64,000 bases of DNA, from the NCBI GenBank assembly GCA_913057945.1, contig CAJXOF010000007.1:124001-188000 (forward strand), read 5' to 3'. The notes below the pieces were generated by a model. The model saw nothing but the letters and a program-made list of their open reading frames with translations, made no database searches and was not told the origin of the DNA. Origin of the DNA: an uncultured Hyphomonadaceae bacterium. Its GTDB lineage: Bacteria; Pseudomonadota; Alphaproteobacteria; Caulobacterales; Hyphomonadaceae. Made by a program: the position numbers and the translations under genes. Below, piece by piece: positions 26,842 through 35,573 of this stretch; the first letter of the stretch is position 1, and each line of letters begins with the position of its first letter.

Positions 26842-27711
26842 CTATCGGGCCTCCTCGGGCGCGAGGGTATGGTCAATTGTCTTTCCATCCCGGTCGATCT
26901 TCAGGCGAACGGGATTTGGATCGGAGAATTTCCGGGCTAGCTCTGCCGGAGGAACATCATGGATGTCTGCGCCATCGAGGCCCACGACAACATCGCCGGG
27001 CTGGAGACCCGCGCGGGTCATCACGTCAGCGTCACCCCGGGAGCCAATACGATAGCCGATGAATTCCTGGCCATGATGGACCGGATCAATCGTGATGCTG
27101 GACATCAGGTCGGCCCGGGCGATCCGGGCGCTGCTAGAGCCTGAGGAAGTATTGCTGCTCTCGGGGTCAGGCTGGCCGGGCGTGGTCAGGACCGATAGCA
27201 AACCGGCGCCGCCTTCCATCATCAGGGCTTCGGTCTGCCCGCCCTTACGGAGTGTGACACGGTCCCCATAGATACGGTGAAGGGTAACCCCCTCAAGGAT
27301 TGCCTCGCCGGGCGAATAGGCGGCGGTCCGGTTGTCAGGCGTGGTAATCAAAGCGATCCCGCCCGCCTCTTCAGAAGAAGCCCGTACACCCCGCAGCTTG
27401 AGGTTGAGACTGGTTTCAGGCGCATCCGGGATGTCTGCCACGATGGCGGAGGCCGCCCCGAACGGGTTTTCATGGAGGAGCCGCGACGTATCAACGGAAA
27501 TGCTGGCAGCAATACCTTGCGGCGGTTGCGCGACAGCGCGGACCGGGATGTCCGGAGAGACCGCCCCGCCCGGCTCAACCGCTAGCCAGACAAGCTTGGC
27601 CGTCGCTAGCCCGATGCCCACGACCAGGGCGACCTCAATCACGCGCAAGGCAGGCCCGACGCTACGCCGAGCAAAAACCGCAAGAGATTCAAGCCGCTCA
27701 GTCAATGTCAT
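26842..27711 (-). CDS. gspC: Type II secretion inner membrane protein C
   Basis: 289 residues from ATG 27711 (GAGGGG upstream). One N-terminal membrane segment (ALRVIEVALVVGIGLATAKL), a homology-region domain (SLNLKLRGVRAS, GIALITTPDNRTAAYSPGEA), and a C-terminal PDZ domain (GYRIGSRGDADVMTRAGLQP, GDVVVGLDGADI). GspC links the platform to the secretin and helps select substrates. First gene of the gspCDEFGHIJKLMN run; a 93-bp gap separates it from the TonB receptor upstream on the same strand. Confidence 0.92.
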   Translation of the reverse strand: MTLTERLESLAVFARRSVGPALRVIEVALVVGIGLATAKLVWLAVEPGGAVSPDIPVRAVAQPPQGIAASISVDTSRLLHENPFGAASAIVADIPDAPETSLNLKLRGVRASSEEAGGIALITTPDNRTAAYSPGEAILEGVTLHRIYGDRVTLRKGGQTEALMMEGGAGLLSVLTTPGQPDPESSNTSSGSSSARIARADLMSSITIDPVHHGQEFIGYRIGSRGDADVMTRAGLQPGDVVVGLDGADIHDVPPAELARKFSDPNPVRLKIDRDGKTIDHTLAPEEAR

Positions 27712-27804
27712 GCCCCTCGAACGAGGGTTTCCCCTAAGCCAACAGGTCCGCGACGACAATGGCCTCGGACCTGCAATTGATGTTATGCAATATCAGAGCC
27801 GAAG

Positions 27805-30414
27805 CTAGAACATGCGTTTCAGGCCAATACTGAAAATGGTTCCCTGCTCGTACGTATCGACATCCACGCGGTCACCGCCGCGCTCCTGATAAGCTTCATA
27901 GTCTTCCTGAAGCAGGTTTTCGATATTGAGAGAGAATTCATATTGGCCGGTGCCCGACTGGAAACGCTTGTTCCAGACAAAGTCCACCGTCATCGGCGGC
28001 TGTTCCAGAATTGCGGGCAGGTTCGAGTTCTCACCCGACCGGATACGCTCGCTGACATAGTTGAACAGGATGTTGTATTCGGACTGCGCCTCTTCGTTGA
28101 GAAGGCCCAGCTGGACGTTGAACAGGTGCTCGGACTGGCCCTGCATCCGGCGCCCGTCTTCGAGACGGCCGGCAGCAGTCGTCGTTCCGCGAACCGGGTT
28201 CAAATTCGTACCTATGTTGAAGGCTACCTCACCATCTGCACCGATCTCGGAATCTGACCAAGTGTAGTTGGTTTTCACCTGAACTTCGCGGTCATCAAAG
28301 AAGCTCAAGCCGGTCCATTGATCGAATGGCAGGAGCTGTTCGTATTCGACTTCGACTCCGTACAACTTGGCCGAGGGCACGTTGATAAACGTCGTCTGAA
28401 TTGTCTCTGTCCCGGCCAGGATTTCCTCGATCGGGTTTTCGAGATCCTTGTAGAACAGGCCGAGAGTCACGAACTGGTCACGGGCAAAATAGTATTCCCC
28501 GCGCAGGTCATAGTTCTTGATCGACGCATTCACGAGATACGGGTTACCGAAGAAGGTGGCATCGGTTTCCGTGTTGACGAACACAGCCGGGGCAAGTTCG
28601 CGGAACTGTGGACGCGTAAGCGTTTCGGAATATCCCCCACGAACCTGCAAATCCTCAATCGGGTTCCAGGTGATTGTCAGGGCCGGCAACCAGTCAGACT
28701 GGTCGATGACACCCTCAACCGTGTTGCCGGTGAGATCACCGCTGATGTTCTGCGTATCAATGGCCTCGATGGCGTCTTCGAAACGCACCCCCAGCGCAGC
28801 GCGGATATAGGGCGTGATCTGAGCGTCGATCCCGGCATAGGCAGCATCGATTTCCAGGGTTGCCACATAGAATTGCGGGAATTGTTCACCAGCCACTTCG
28901 GTAACCGAGCCGACGCCCGACCGGAAGATATAGTCATAGATATAGTCGAGACGCTGGGTGCGGTCCGTGCCGCCGACACCATTGATATCGTAGAGCAGCG
29001 AGGTGGCGGCGCGATCATTCTCAACATAGCTGTAACCAAACTTCAGGTCAGCCTCGCAAAGGAACGTGCATTCCCCGTCCCGTGTCATCGGTAACGTGCC
29101 GTCGATCCCGAAATCCGTGGTATCATCCTCAACCTTGCTGAACTGCATACGGTTAGCAGCGGGGCTGGTAGAGAGGATCGGCACGCCGGCATCATTGATG
29201 TTGTAAATGTTCGACAATTGGTATGGGGCATCCCGAAGCGCTTCGGAATAGGACGCGCGCCACTCCACTTTCATATCCATTACTTGAGGGAAGAAATGCT
29301 CGCCCTGGACCTGCGTGGACCAGAGTTGTTGCTCGACCCATTCGAGGGCATCAACGCGCTGGTCGACGTCTTCATTGTTCTCGCCGGTAATGATCCGCGC
29401 TTCCTTTTCAGAAGAGCGGGTCACAAGCCCGGTGAACTTGATCTCGTGATCGGAGTACGCTTCGAAACCAATTGTCGCCAAGGCGTTCGTATCAATCGTA
29501 TTCTGCGTGCTCAGACGATCCTGCTGGAAAGCAGCCCGGAGACCGTCGCCCTCAAGGTCGCCATACCCACGCGTTCCCCGCTTCGTCTGCCAGGAATTTC
29601 CATATCCGACAGCGGCGATCACGCCCATCGAGATATCAGGTGTGAGGTCGAAATTATTGCCCCCGGACATATCGAAGCTGAAATTCGGAGCAACCTCCCC
29701 TTCCTGCATGACCAGGAGGGAGGAATTGTCGGTCAACTGACGGCCGAACTCAGGTGTGAGACCATCCGCTAGGGAAGGCAGGTCGCGGGCACCGTCATCG
29801 AAACCGAAAATGTCAGTATCTGCCCCATCATACATCAGGCCATCGCGCAGCGTCGTAGACGTGTCACGTGCCACCTTGGCCCCTACGGTGAAGAAAGCCT
29901 CGTCTGGCACCGTCTTTGTGCGCAGATCGACCAGACCGCCACCAAACTCCCCCGGGAGGTTCGGTGAATATGTCTTCTGGACCAGAACGCTCTTCAGAGC
30001 GGATGTCGGAAACAGGTTCAGCGGCACGACCCGGCGCAATGGCGCAGGGCTTGGCAGCGGCGAGCCATTGAGAAGTGCGGTGGAATAGCGCTCATTGAGG
30101 CCGCGGACGTAAATGAACTCGTCTTCAGCCGTGGCGATACCGGCAACACGCGCCAGGGCAGCAGCAGCATCGCCGTCTCCCTGCAGCGAGAAATCGCCCT
30201 CATCAATCAGGGCAGCGACCTCGGAGGTCGAGCGCTTTTCGTCCGGAATGAACAAGCCACGCACGACGACAGTTTCCTGGCGGGCTTCGTCCTCCTGCTC
30301 GACAGCAGGAGCGGAGTCGGAAGGCGAGGGATCATCTTGGGCGAATGCCGGTGACAGCCAGGCAAGGCAGGCTCCGGTCAACAGCAGGGAACGGGCAGAC
30401 AGGAGGCGTTTCAT
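27805..30414 (-). CDS. TonB-dependent receptor linked to the type II secretion locus
   Basis: 869 residues: signal peptide ending near PAFAQDD, TonB-box-like ETVVVRGLF (about 48-56), a plug domain with FIYVRGLNERYSTALLNGSP and YSPNLPGEFGGGLVDLRTKT, then a long barrel ending in IFSIGLKRMF. The opening of the plug and the RxVVPLNLFP stretch match receptors that co-occur with repeat lipoproteins of the type encoded next upstream. The substrate is unknown. It lies between the duplicated lipoprotein and gspC, all on one strand, suggesting that the three units form one uptake/secretion system (inference). Confidence 0.88.
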   Translation of the reverse strand: MKRLLSARSLLLTGACLAWLSPAFAQDDPSPSDSAPAVEQEDEARQETVVVRGLFIPDEKRSTSEVAALIDEGDFSLQGDGDAAAALARVAGIATAEDEFIYVRGLNERYSTALLNGSPLPSPAPLRRVVPLNLFPTSALKSVLVQKTYSPNLPGEFGGGLVDLRTKTVPDEAFFTVGAKVARDTSTTLRDGLMYDGADTDIFGFDDGARDLPSLADGLTPEFGRQLTDNSSLLVMQEGEVAPNFSFDMSGGNNFDLTPDISMGVIAAVGYGNSWQTKRGTRGYGDLEGDGLRAAFQQDRLSTQNTIDTNALATIGFEAYSDHEIKFTGLVTRSSEKEARIITGENNEDVDQRVDALEWVEQQLWSTQVQGEHFFPQVMDMKVEWRASYSEALRDAPYQLSNIYNINDAGVPILSTSPAANRMQFSKVEDDTTDFGIDGTLPMTRDGECTFLCEADLKFGYSYVENDRAATSLLYDINGVGGTDRTQRLDYIYDYIFRSGVGSVTEVAGEQFPQFYVATLEIDAAYAGIDAQITPYIRAALGVRFEDAIEAIDTQNISGDLTGNTVEGVIDQSDWLPALTITWNPIEDLQVRGGYSETLTRPQFRELAPAVFVNTETDATFFGNPYLVNASIKNYDLRGEYYFARDQFVTLGLFYKDLENPIEEILAGTETIQTTFINVPSAKLYGVEVEYEQLLPFDQWTGLSFFDDREVQVKTNYTWSDSEIGADGEVAFNIGTNLNPVRGTTTAAGRLEDGRRMQGQSEHLFNVQLGLLNEEAQSEYNILFNYVSERIRSGENSNLPAILEQPPMTVDFVWNKRFQSGTGQYEFSLNIENLLQEDYEAYQERGGDRVDVDTYEQGTIFSIGLKRMF

Positions 30415-30481
30415 TTGAGGTTTCCTGTAATGGGCTGGCGGGACTCAGCCCCACCGAAATGTCTCTGGTCTGAACGACGGA

Positions 30482-30508
30482 ATGGGGCAGCAGAGTCTGC
30501 CGCCCCAT
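30482..30508. terminator. RNA hairpin between the lipoprotein and TonB receptor genes
   Basis: ATGGGGCAGCAG-AGT-CTGCCGCCCCAT forms an almost perfect 12-bp stem in the 114-bp gap. There is no T-run on the minus strand, so it may be a partial terminator or an RNA-stability hairpin that sets the lipoprotein:receptor ratio. Confidence 0.5.
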
Positions 30509-30528
30509 CCAATCTGTTCAAGGCCGGC

Positions 30529-33414
30529 TTAGTTGGTCGATGTCAGGTTACCTTCCTGATCAATCGTCCAGCCGAGGAACCACTTGTCATCAGCGTCTTC
30601 GACAGCGCCGATGTAGGTCGTGGCTTCGAGGTTGCCGATGCCGGTCACGTCATAGACTGGGACAGCGTTCTCATTGGCACCTGGGACGAGGCCAGGCCGG
30701 CCCGACCGGAAGGCAAAGCCGGACATGGTCACCGGCTCGCCGGTCACAACATTGTCAGCTGCCACGAAGGTCACATCGTCCGTGTCACCGCTCTCGATGT
30801 CTTCACCATTGTTGGAAAGGAAGAGCGAGCGGATCAGCAGGTCGTCATTGGTAACGTTGGTCTGCGTCTGTGGATCGTCCACATCCAGACCAGCATCCGG
30901 CCAGCCGAGGATGATGGCGTTCACCAGCGTACCCTGCGTGCCGCGACGGAGCACAGCGCCCGTGTCTGCAGCGGTGTCGCCGCTGGCTACGATCGTGATG
31001 TTGGACAGGTCCGGGCTGGAGACCGGCGTCTTGTCGTTCTCACCGTCACGGTTGTCACCCTCGATGCCGCGTGGGTCACCCGAAAGGCCGCCCGTTGCGC
31101 TGGTCGCACCTGCGTAGACGATGCCGTACTGCAGCGAACCGGTCCAACCATCCGTCCAGTCAATGCTGTCGTCACCGCACCCCGTTGCGACCAGGTGCTT
31201 GGCGCTAACCGCACCCCCGAACCATTCGAAGCAATCGTCGAGGTTGTTGTAGACCTGGACATAATCAACTTCGGTGCCCGATCCGACACCCTGGAAGGCA
31301 ATGCCGTTCAGTTCGTCCGTATTGGTCAGGCGTGTACCCGCATACTGGACGCGGGTGTAGAAGATCTGACCGGAGTCGTCGTCGGCAGTTGCACCGCCGA
31401 AGAGGCCGGAGGAACCTTCGCCCGATTTCTCACAATCAATCGTCCCACCGATCGCGGTGGTCTCGTTACAGGCGTTGATCGGAGCGCGACCGTTGATGAC
31501 GACCCCACCCCAAACACCCTTTGTGTCCTGGTCGAGGGCAGCGATAGTACCATCCAGAACCGTTTTGGCGGTGAAGACGACTGGCTGAGCTTCGGTGCCG
31601 TTCGACAGGAGGCGAGACCCCCGAGCGATGACGAGGTAGTCGTCATTGCCTTCACCCACGACCGTCACACCCGCGTCAATCGTAAGCGATGCGGCAGCAG
31701 AGCCTGCGAGCGGTGCGGACGGATCGGGACCACGGTCAACCCCGACAAAGACCGGACCGACCAGTTCATAGATCAACTCGTCCCCATTGGAGAGGCGCAG
31801 GTCTGACGTGATGGAGCTGGAACCGTCAATCTGGCACAACTTCTTCCCGTCAAGTTCGCCATTTTCAGTCGTGCCGGTTGGGCACTCGGCTTCTTCTTCG
31901 TCGAACAGCGTGCCAGCGAGCGCGAAGTTGGCCCAGCTGTCTGCACTGGTTTCGGTCGGACCGAATGCACCGATATAGGTGGTGGTTTCAAAGAAGCTGT
32001 CAGCTGCCAGAACCGTTGACACAGGAACGTTCAGCTCCTGCTGGCCAGGGAAGAAATTCTCGACCAGCGAGTTATTGCCCGTGCGGACGTTCGCGGAAGC
32101 CGCGAAGGTCGGAACACCGTCGGAGTCCGTAGCGAAGTTCTCAGCCGTGTCGAGGAACAGGGATTCGATCACCAGATCGCCGGCCGAGAAGCCTGTAAAG
32201 GTCTGAGGGTTATCGACATCGATGCCGGTTGCATAGCCGGTCACGATACCGTTGACGATGTTGCCCTGTGTCCCACGGCGCAGCAGGATGCCCTGCTGAT
32301 TGCCATCGCTGCCGACGAGCGTGAAGTTGGAAACGCTCGGGCTTGAGAATGGCGTTTTATCATTCTCGCCGTCACGGTTATCAGCTTCGATGCCGCGCGG
32401 GTCGTCAGAGGTTGGAACCGTGGAACGGACCGCTGCGAACTGCAGCTTGCCCTGCCAGCCATCGGTCCAGTCCAGCGAGTCGTCGCCAGCGCCGGTAATG
32501 ACTACGTGCTTTGCGTTCACCGTGCCACCGAACCATTCGATGCCATCATCCAGATTGTTGTGGATCTGAACGTAGTCGACTTCCGTGCCAGACCCGACCC
32601 CCTGGAAGGCGATGCCGTTCAACTCGTCCGTATTGGTCAGGCGCGCGCCCGCATACTCGACGATCACATAGTTCAGATTACCGGAATTATCATCGGCAGT
32701 TGCTCCGCCGAACTGCCCGGACGACCCCTCACCGCTCTTCTCACAGTCAGCGGTGCCGCCGATTGCGGTGGTTTCGCCGCACGCATTGATCGGTGCGAAA
32801 CCGTTGATGACCAGGCCGCCCCACTGAGCGTTGGTACCCGCTTCGATCAGGTTGGAACCGGTTTCTTCGTCGTTCATGGCTGCGCGCGCCGTGAAGCGGA
32901 TCGGAGCAGCCTCGGTACCCGTCGCAGCGATCGTCGAGCCGCGCGTCACAACGAGATAGTCGTCAGTGGCTGTCGCGGTGCCGCCAGCGGACGCGCCGAA
33001 GAAGCGGACGCCTTCATTGATCGTCAGCGTGACCGGCGTGCCGGCGTCATCCTTGTTGTCTTCACCGATGAAGACGGGGCCTTGAATCGCGATGGTGGTG
33101 TTGGCCGGAATTTCGAGGTCGGCCGTGATCGTTGTGCCGCCTGTGGCATCGGAACCGAGGACACATACGTCGACGTCGGAGAAACCATCGGCGGCCACTG
33201 CAGTAAACGTAGCCTCAGCTGTGCCCGTGGGACAGCCGGCCGTCGGGACCAGATCGATGGTCGCTGCAGCCGGTGGCGGCGGTGGTGGTGGTGGCGGGCT
33301 CACCGGCGTTTCGGATGCTCCTGGTGAGGAAATGGTCGTGTCCGAACACGCAGCGAGTGTCAGCACGGCAACGCTCGCCATGGTCGCGAGCTTCAAGGTC
33401 TTCCCGAGTTTCAT
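30529..33414 (-). CDS. Large lipoprotein made of two copies of one beta-rich module
   Basis: 961 residues. Lipobox LTLAACS with C23, then a Pro tract (P40-P48) as a flexible tether. Residues about 55-504 and 510-961 are two copies of the same module. Shared blocks include CEKSGEGSSG, ARLTNTDELNGIAFQGVGSG / TRLTNTDELNGIAFQGVGSG, GSGTEVDYVQ, DWTDGW, DNRDGENDKTP and LRRGTQG. The repeated right-handed-helix-like pattern suggests a parallel beta fold. The module is rich in Asp and has few Cys. Being next to a TonB receptor and a type II secretion operon, it is likely carried to the cell surface by that system and may capture a ligand for the receptor. Function is inference; no enzyme motif is seen. 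Confidence 0.85.
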   Translation of the reverse strand: MKLGKTLKLATMASVAVLTLAACSDTTISSPGASETPVSPPPPPPPPPAAATIDLVPTAGCPTGTAEATFTAVAADGFSDVDVCVLGSDATGGTTITADLEIPANTTIAIQGPVFIGEDNKDDAGTPVTLTINEGVRFFGASAGGTATATDDYLVVTRGSTIAATGTEAAPIRFTARAAMNDEETGSNLIEAGTNAQWGGLVINGFAPINACGETTAIGGTADCEKSGEGSSGQFGGATADDNSGNLNYVIVEYAGARLTNTDELNGIAFQGVGSGTEVDYVQIHNNLDDGIEWFGGTVNAKHVVITGAGDDSLDWTDGWQGKLQFAAVRSTVPTSDDPRGIEADNRDGENDKTPFSSPSVSNFTLVGSDGNQQGILLRRGTQGNIVNGIVTGYATGIDVDNPQTFTGFSAGDLVIESLFLDTAENFATDSDGVPTFAASANVRTGNNSLVENFFPGQQELNVPVSTVLAADSFFETTTYIGAFGPTETSADSWANFALAGTLFDEEEAECPTGTTENGELDGKKLCQIDGSSSITSDLRLSNGDELIYELVGPVFVGVDRGPDPSAPLAGSAAASLTIDAGVTVVGEGNDDYLVIARGSRLLSNGTEAQPVVFTAKTVLDGTIAALDQDTKGVWGGVVINGRAPINACNETTAIGGTIDCEKSGEGSSGLFGGATADDDSGQIFYTRVQYAGTRLTNTDELNGIAFQGVGSGTEVDYVQVYNNLDDCFEWFGGAVSAKHLVATGCGDDSIDWTDGWTGSLQYGIVYAGATSATGGLSGDPRGIEGDNRDGENDKTPVSSPDLSNITIVASGDTAADTGAVLRRGTQGTLVNAIILGWPDAGLDVDDPQTQTNVTNDDLLIRSLFLSNNGEDIESGDTDDVTFVAADNVVTGEPVTMSGFAFRSGRPGLVPGANENAVPVYDVTGIGNLEATTYIGAVEDADDKWFLGWTIDQEGNLTSTN

Positions 33415-33730
33415 TCTTTACCCCTTTGTGGCCCCATTGAAGGACGCCGGTCTCAGCAATAATCCGTTGGATCGGGCCAATGGTGATTCCATGGCCACCT
33501 GCATCCGAGGCGGCTTATCGCAGTGGCCAGCGACGGTTTCCGCACAGTTCCGCAAAGTTTTTATGACGGGGGCAATTACCTTCATGACCGTGCGGTCCAC
33601 GGCCCATGAGCGCGCGCTCAGAAACTGAGGTCACCCGGAAAAGGCTCGGCAATCAACTGTCAGGGCGGAACTCCTGAGAAGGAGACCGACCCGGCTGCCT
33701 CAACGCTGTGGAGTCAGGAACATTAAGGGA
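33415..33730. other. 316-bp gene-free leader with a Pho-box-like half site
   Basis: The gap between the PD40 lipoprotein and the duplicated lipoprotein must hold the promoter of the latter. On the minus strand CCGTCATAAAAACTTTGCG (33551-33569) has a good left half of a Pho box (CTGTCATAAA) but a poor right half. No gene is supported; short frames here lack protein character. Confidence 0.3.
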
Positions 33731-34591
33731 TCAGGCGTCAGGGTCGCCGGCGAGGACAACCGATACGGGAATCTGGAACAGATCGCCTTCCCGCGAGAAA
33801 AATAACGTCTGGCCATCCGCAGACAGGCCGGGCCCATAGTCTATACCTGCAGAATTCAGGGGCTCTCCCGGATTCCTCGGCGCGCCCCAAGTGCCATCTT
33901 CCTGTCGGCTGGAAATCCAGATGTCGACGATCCCCAGCTTGGGTGCGCGATGCGAGTAGAAGAACAGCGTTCGCCCATCCGCCGTCAGCGCCAGATGGTC
34001 ATTCGTACGGAAATCATTGACCTCTTCCAGATCACGCTGCCTGACCCAGTTCCCCTCATCATCCCGGCGGGCGTCGGCCAGATTGTAGCTGCCGCTCTTG
34101 TTCGAAGTGTACACCATCAGGCCGTCTGCCGAGACAACCGCCATGGTTTCGTTCGCGCCGGTGTTCACGTCGCCTGATAGAGGTACGGGTTCGCCCCATT
34201 CACCCCCCTCAAGCGACACTTGCCAGATGTTGAGATCCTTCCGGCCTGGCCATTCAGGCATTTCGGCATCGGAGGCGAACAGCAGCGCGCCATCCACGGG
34301 ATTGAAGCTGGGACCAACCAGAATATTTTTTGATGGGAATTCAAGGCGTGCAGGTTCGCCCCAGGCTTTACCGTCGCGGCGCACCTCATACAGCCAGGTT
34401 TCGTCGCCATTCTCCTTGGCAAAGACGCGGACCTGTCCATCCGGGCTCTCGGTCATGGAGTAGGCGCGGGTGAATTGCGTGGCTGGCTCGGCATGCGGAA
34501 AGACGGGCCGTGGCGTGTCATCGACGCCGTTGGAGCATCCAGCCAGAACGAAAGCAGCTGCCGAAGCGGCGAGGGAGGTCATCAGTTTCAT
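33731..34591 (-). CDS. PD40 beta-propeller lipoprotein
   Basis: 286 residues, lipobox VLAGCS (C19). At least four PD40/WD40-like blades are visible, with repeats of the type GPSFNPVDGALLFASD, AVVSADGLMVYTSNKSGSYN, HLALTADGRTLFFYSHR and GPGLSADGQTLFFSREGD. TolB-like propellers bind proteins or ligands; this one is lipidated and probably periplasmic or surface-exposed. It sits upstream of the duplicated lipoprotein on the same strand but separated by 316 bp, so co-regulation is possible but unproven. Confidence 0.85.
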   Translation of the reverse strand: MKLMTSLAASAAAFVLAGCSNGVDDTPRPVFPHAEPATQFTRAYSMTESPDGQVRVFAKENGDETWLYEVRRDGKAWGEPARLEFPSKNILVGPSFNPVDGALLFASDAEMPEWPGRKDLNIWQVSLEGGEWGEPVPLSGDVNTGANETMAVVSADGLMVYTSNKSGSYNLADARRDDEGNWVRQRDLEEVNDFRTNDHLALTADGRTLFFYSHRAPKLGIVDIWISSRQEDGTWGAPRNPGEPLNSAGIDYGPGLSADGQTLFFSREGDLFQIPVSVVLAGDPDA

Positions 34592-34597
34592 GGGATC

Positions 34598-34948
34598 TCA
34601 GGTCAGCAAATCTACAGGAACGTCAAGCGCATCAGCCAATCGCTTGGCTGTTTTGAGGCCATAGGACATGCCGCGCTCTATGGCCGAAATATGGTTGGGG
34701 CGAATGCCGCAAAGATCACTCAGATCCTTTTGGGTCATCAGCCGGTACTGGCGGACAACCCGCACCGGGTTTTCACCCTCACGAATCTTCTCGGTGATTT
34801 CGTCGGGAACATTGTGGGTGGCTTCATTTTCGACCGACTGCAGCTGTTGTGTGAGCCCTGCAATTGATTCCTCGAGTTCCACCACCTTTTTCTCGAGATC
34901 CAACACCTTGATTTCCAAGGAGTAAACCAATTCAAAATCACTGGTCAC
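34598..34948 (-). CDS. Small XRE-family DNA-binding protein with coiled coil
   Basis: 116 residues from a GTG at 34948, picked because AAAGGGG sits about 7 bases upstream and the upstream frame (to 35080) is poor. Residues about 8-45 form a heptad-like coiled coil (VLDLEKKVVELEESIAGLTQ). The C-terminal part is a Cro/C1-type helix-turn-helix, MTQKDLSDLCGIRPNHISAI followed by ERGMSYGLKTAKRLADALDV. This resembles HigA/antitoxin-type regulators, but no toxin gene is adjacent. It starts 6 bases after the PD40 gene start region and points the same way, so the two are possibly co-transcribed. Confidence 0.8.
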   Translation of the reverse strand: MTSDFELVYSLEIKVLDLEKKVVELEESIAGLTQQLQSVENEATHNVPDEITEKIREGENPVRVVRQYRLMTQKDLSDLCGIRPNHISAIERGMSYGLKTAKRLADALDVPVDLLT

Positions 34949-35112
34949 AGCATCGCCCCTTTGCAGTTGCCGCAGCGATATGCGGATTTCTGTACGGTTT
35001 AATGTCGGCAGTGATAAAGTTCTGTGACAGCGGCAACCTACCCGCCCGTCTGCCCACCTTAGCTTAACCGAATCACACACCTTCTGGGATCGGCCGAAGC
35101 AGGGAGCTTGAG

Positions 35113-35412
35113 ATGTCGATCAAATGGATTCGCCGCCGGGCACATATGCGCCGTCTGCCTTCCGGACAGATGGTGGAGGTCGCCTCTTCTTGGATGCCGA
35201 TCGAGCGCAGCAATAGCGGCGGGCCGGAGAAATCCTGTCATTCCGCCTGTCCCGTCTGCGATGCACCGATCCTCAGCCAGCGCATGCCCAATGGGGGCTG
35301 GGTCCATTATGAGCGGCACCGGAATTTCAGCCGTATCAAGCATCCCTGTTTCTATCGCGGTGACGACATGGCGCCAGAGCGCGACACGGAGACAGGTGAT
35401 CTCTTCGCCTGA
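35113..35412 (+). CDS. Small protein with a Cys-rich zinc-ribbon-like motif
   Basis: 99 residues from ATG 35113, with GGGAG at 35101-35105. The middle has KSCHSACPVCDAPILSQRMP and a later HPCFYRG, so four Cys with a CPVC knuckle and nearby His could bind zinc. The charged start (MSIKWIRRRAHMRRLPSG) carries no membrane segment. Family not recognised. It is divergent from the XRE gene and upstream of the TPP enzyme gene. Confidence 0.65.
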   Translation: MSIKWIRRRAHMRRLPSGQMVEVASSWMPIERSNSGGPEKSCHSACPVCDAPILSQRMPNGGWVHYERHRNFSRIKHPCFYRGDDMAPERDTETGDLFA

Positions 35413-35573
35413 TCGCCATCGAAGCAGGTTTGTTTCAACATTCCGCCGCCAGCCGCACTGACATGCCTTGTGATTGTCATCAGGAGGGATGATCTGCCGC
35501 CCGGCTGATGGTACGAACCTGTATTCGAATTGCAGTCCGCCGGGCGCAGGCTGCCAGAACAGGGCTTTTCGCA

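Noticed and set aside
30415-31806. 463-codon plus-strand frame
   Set aside because: Antisense to the repeat lipoprotein; its apparent repeats are only the mirror of the duplicated module.
32200-33300. CRISPR-like repetition in the lipoprotein gene
   Set aside because: The similarity is long, coding and only two copies; there are no short regular repeats with spacers or cas genes.
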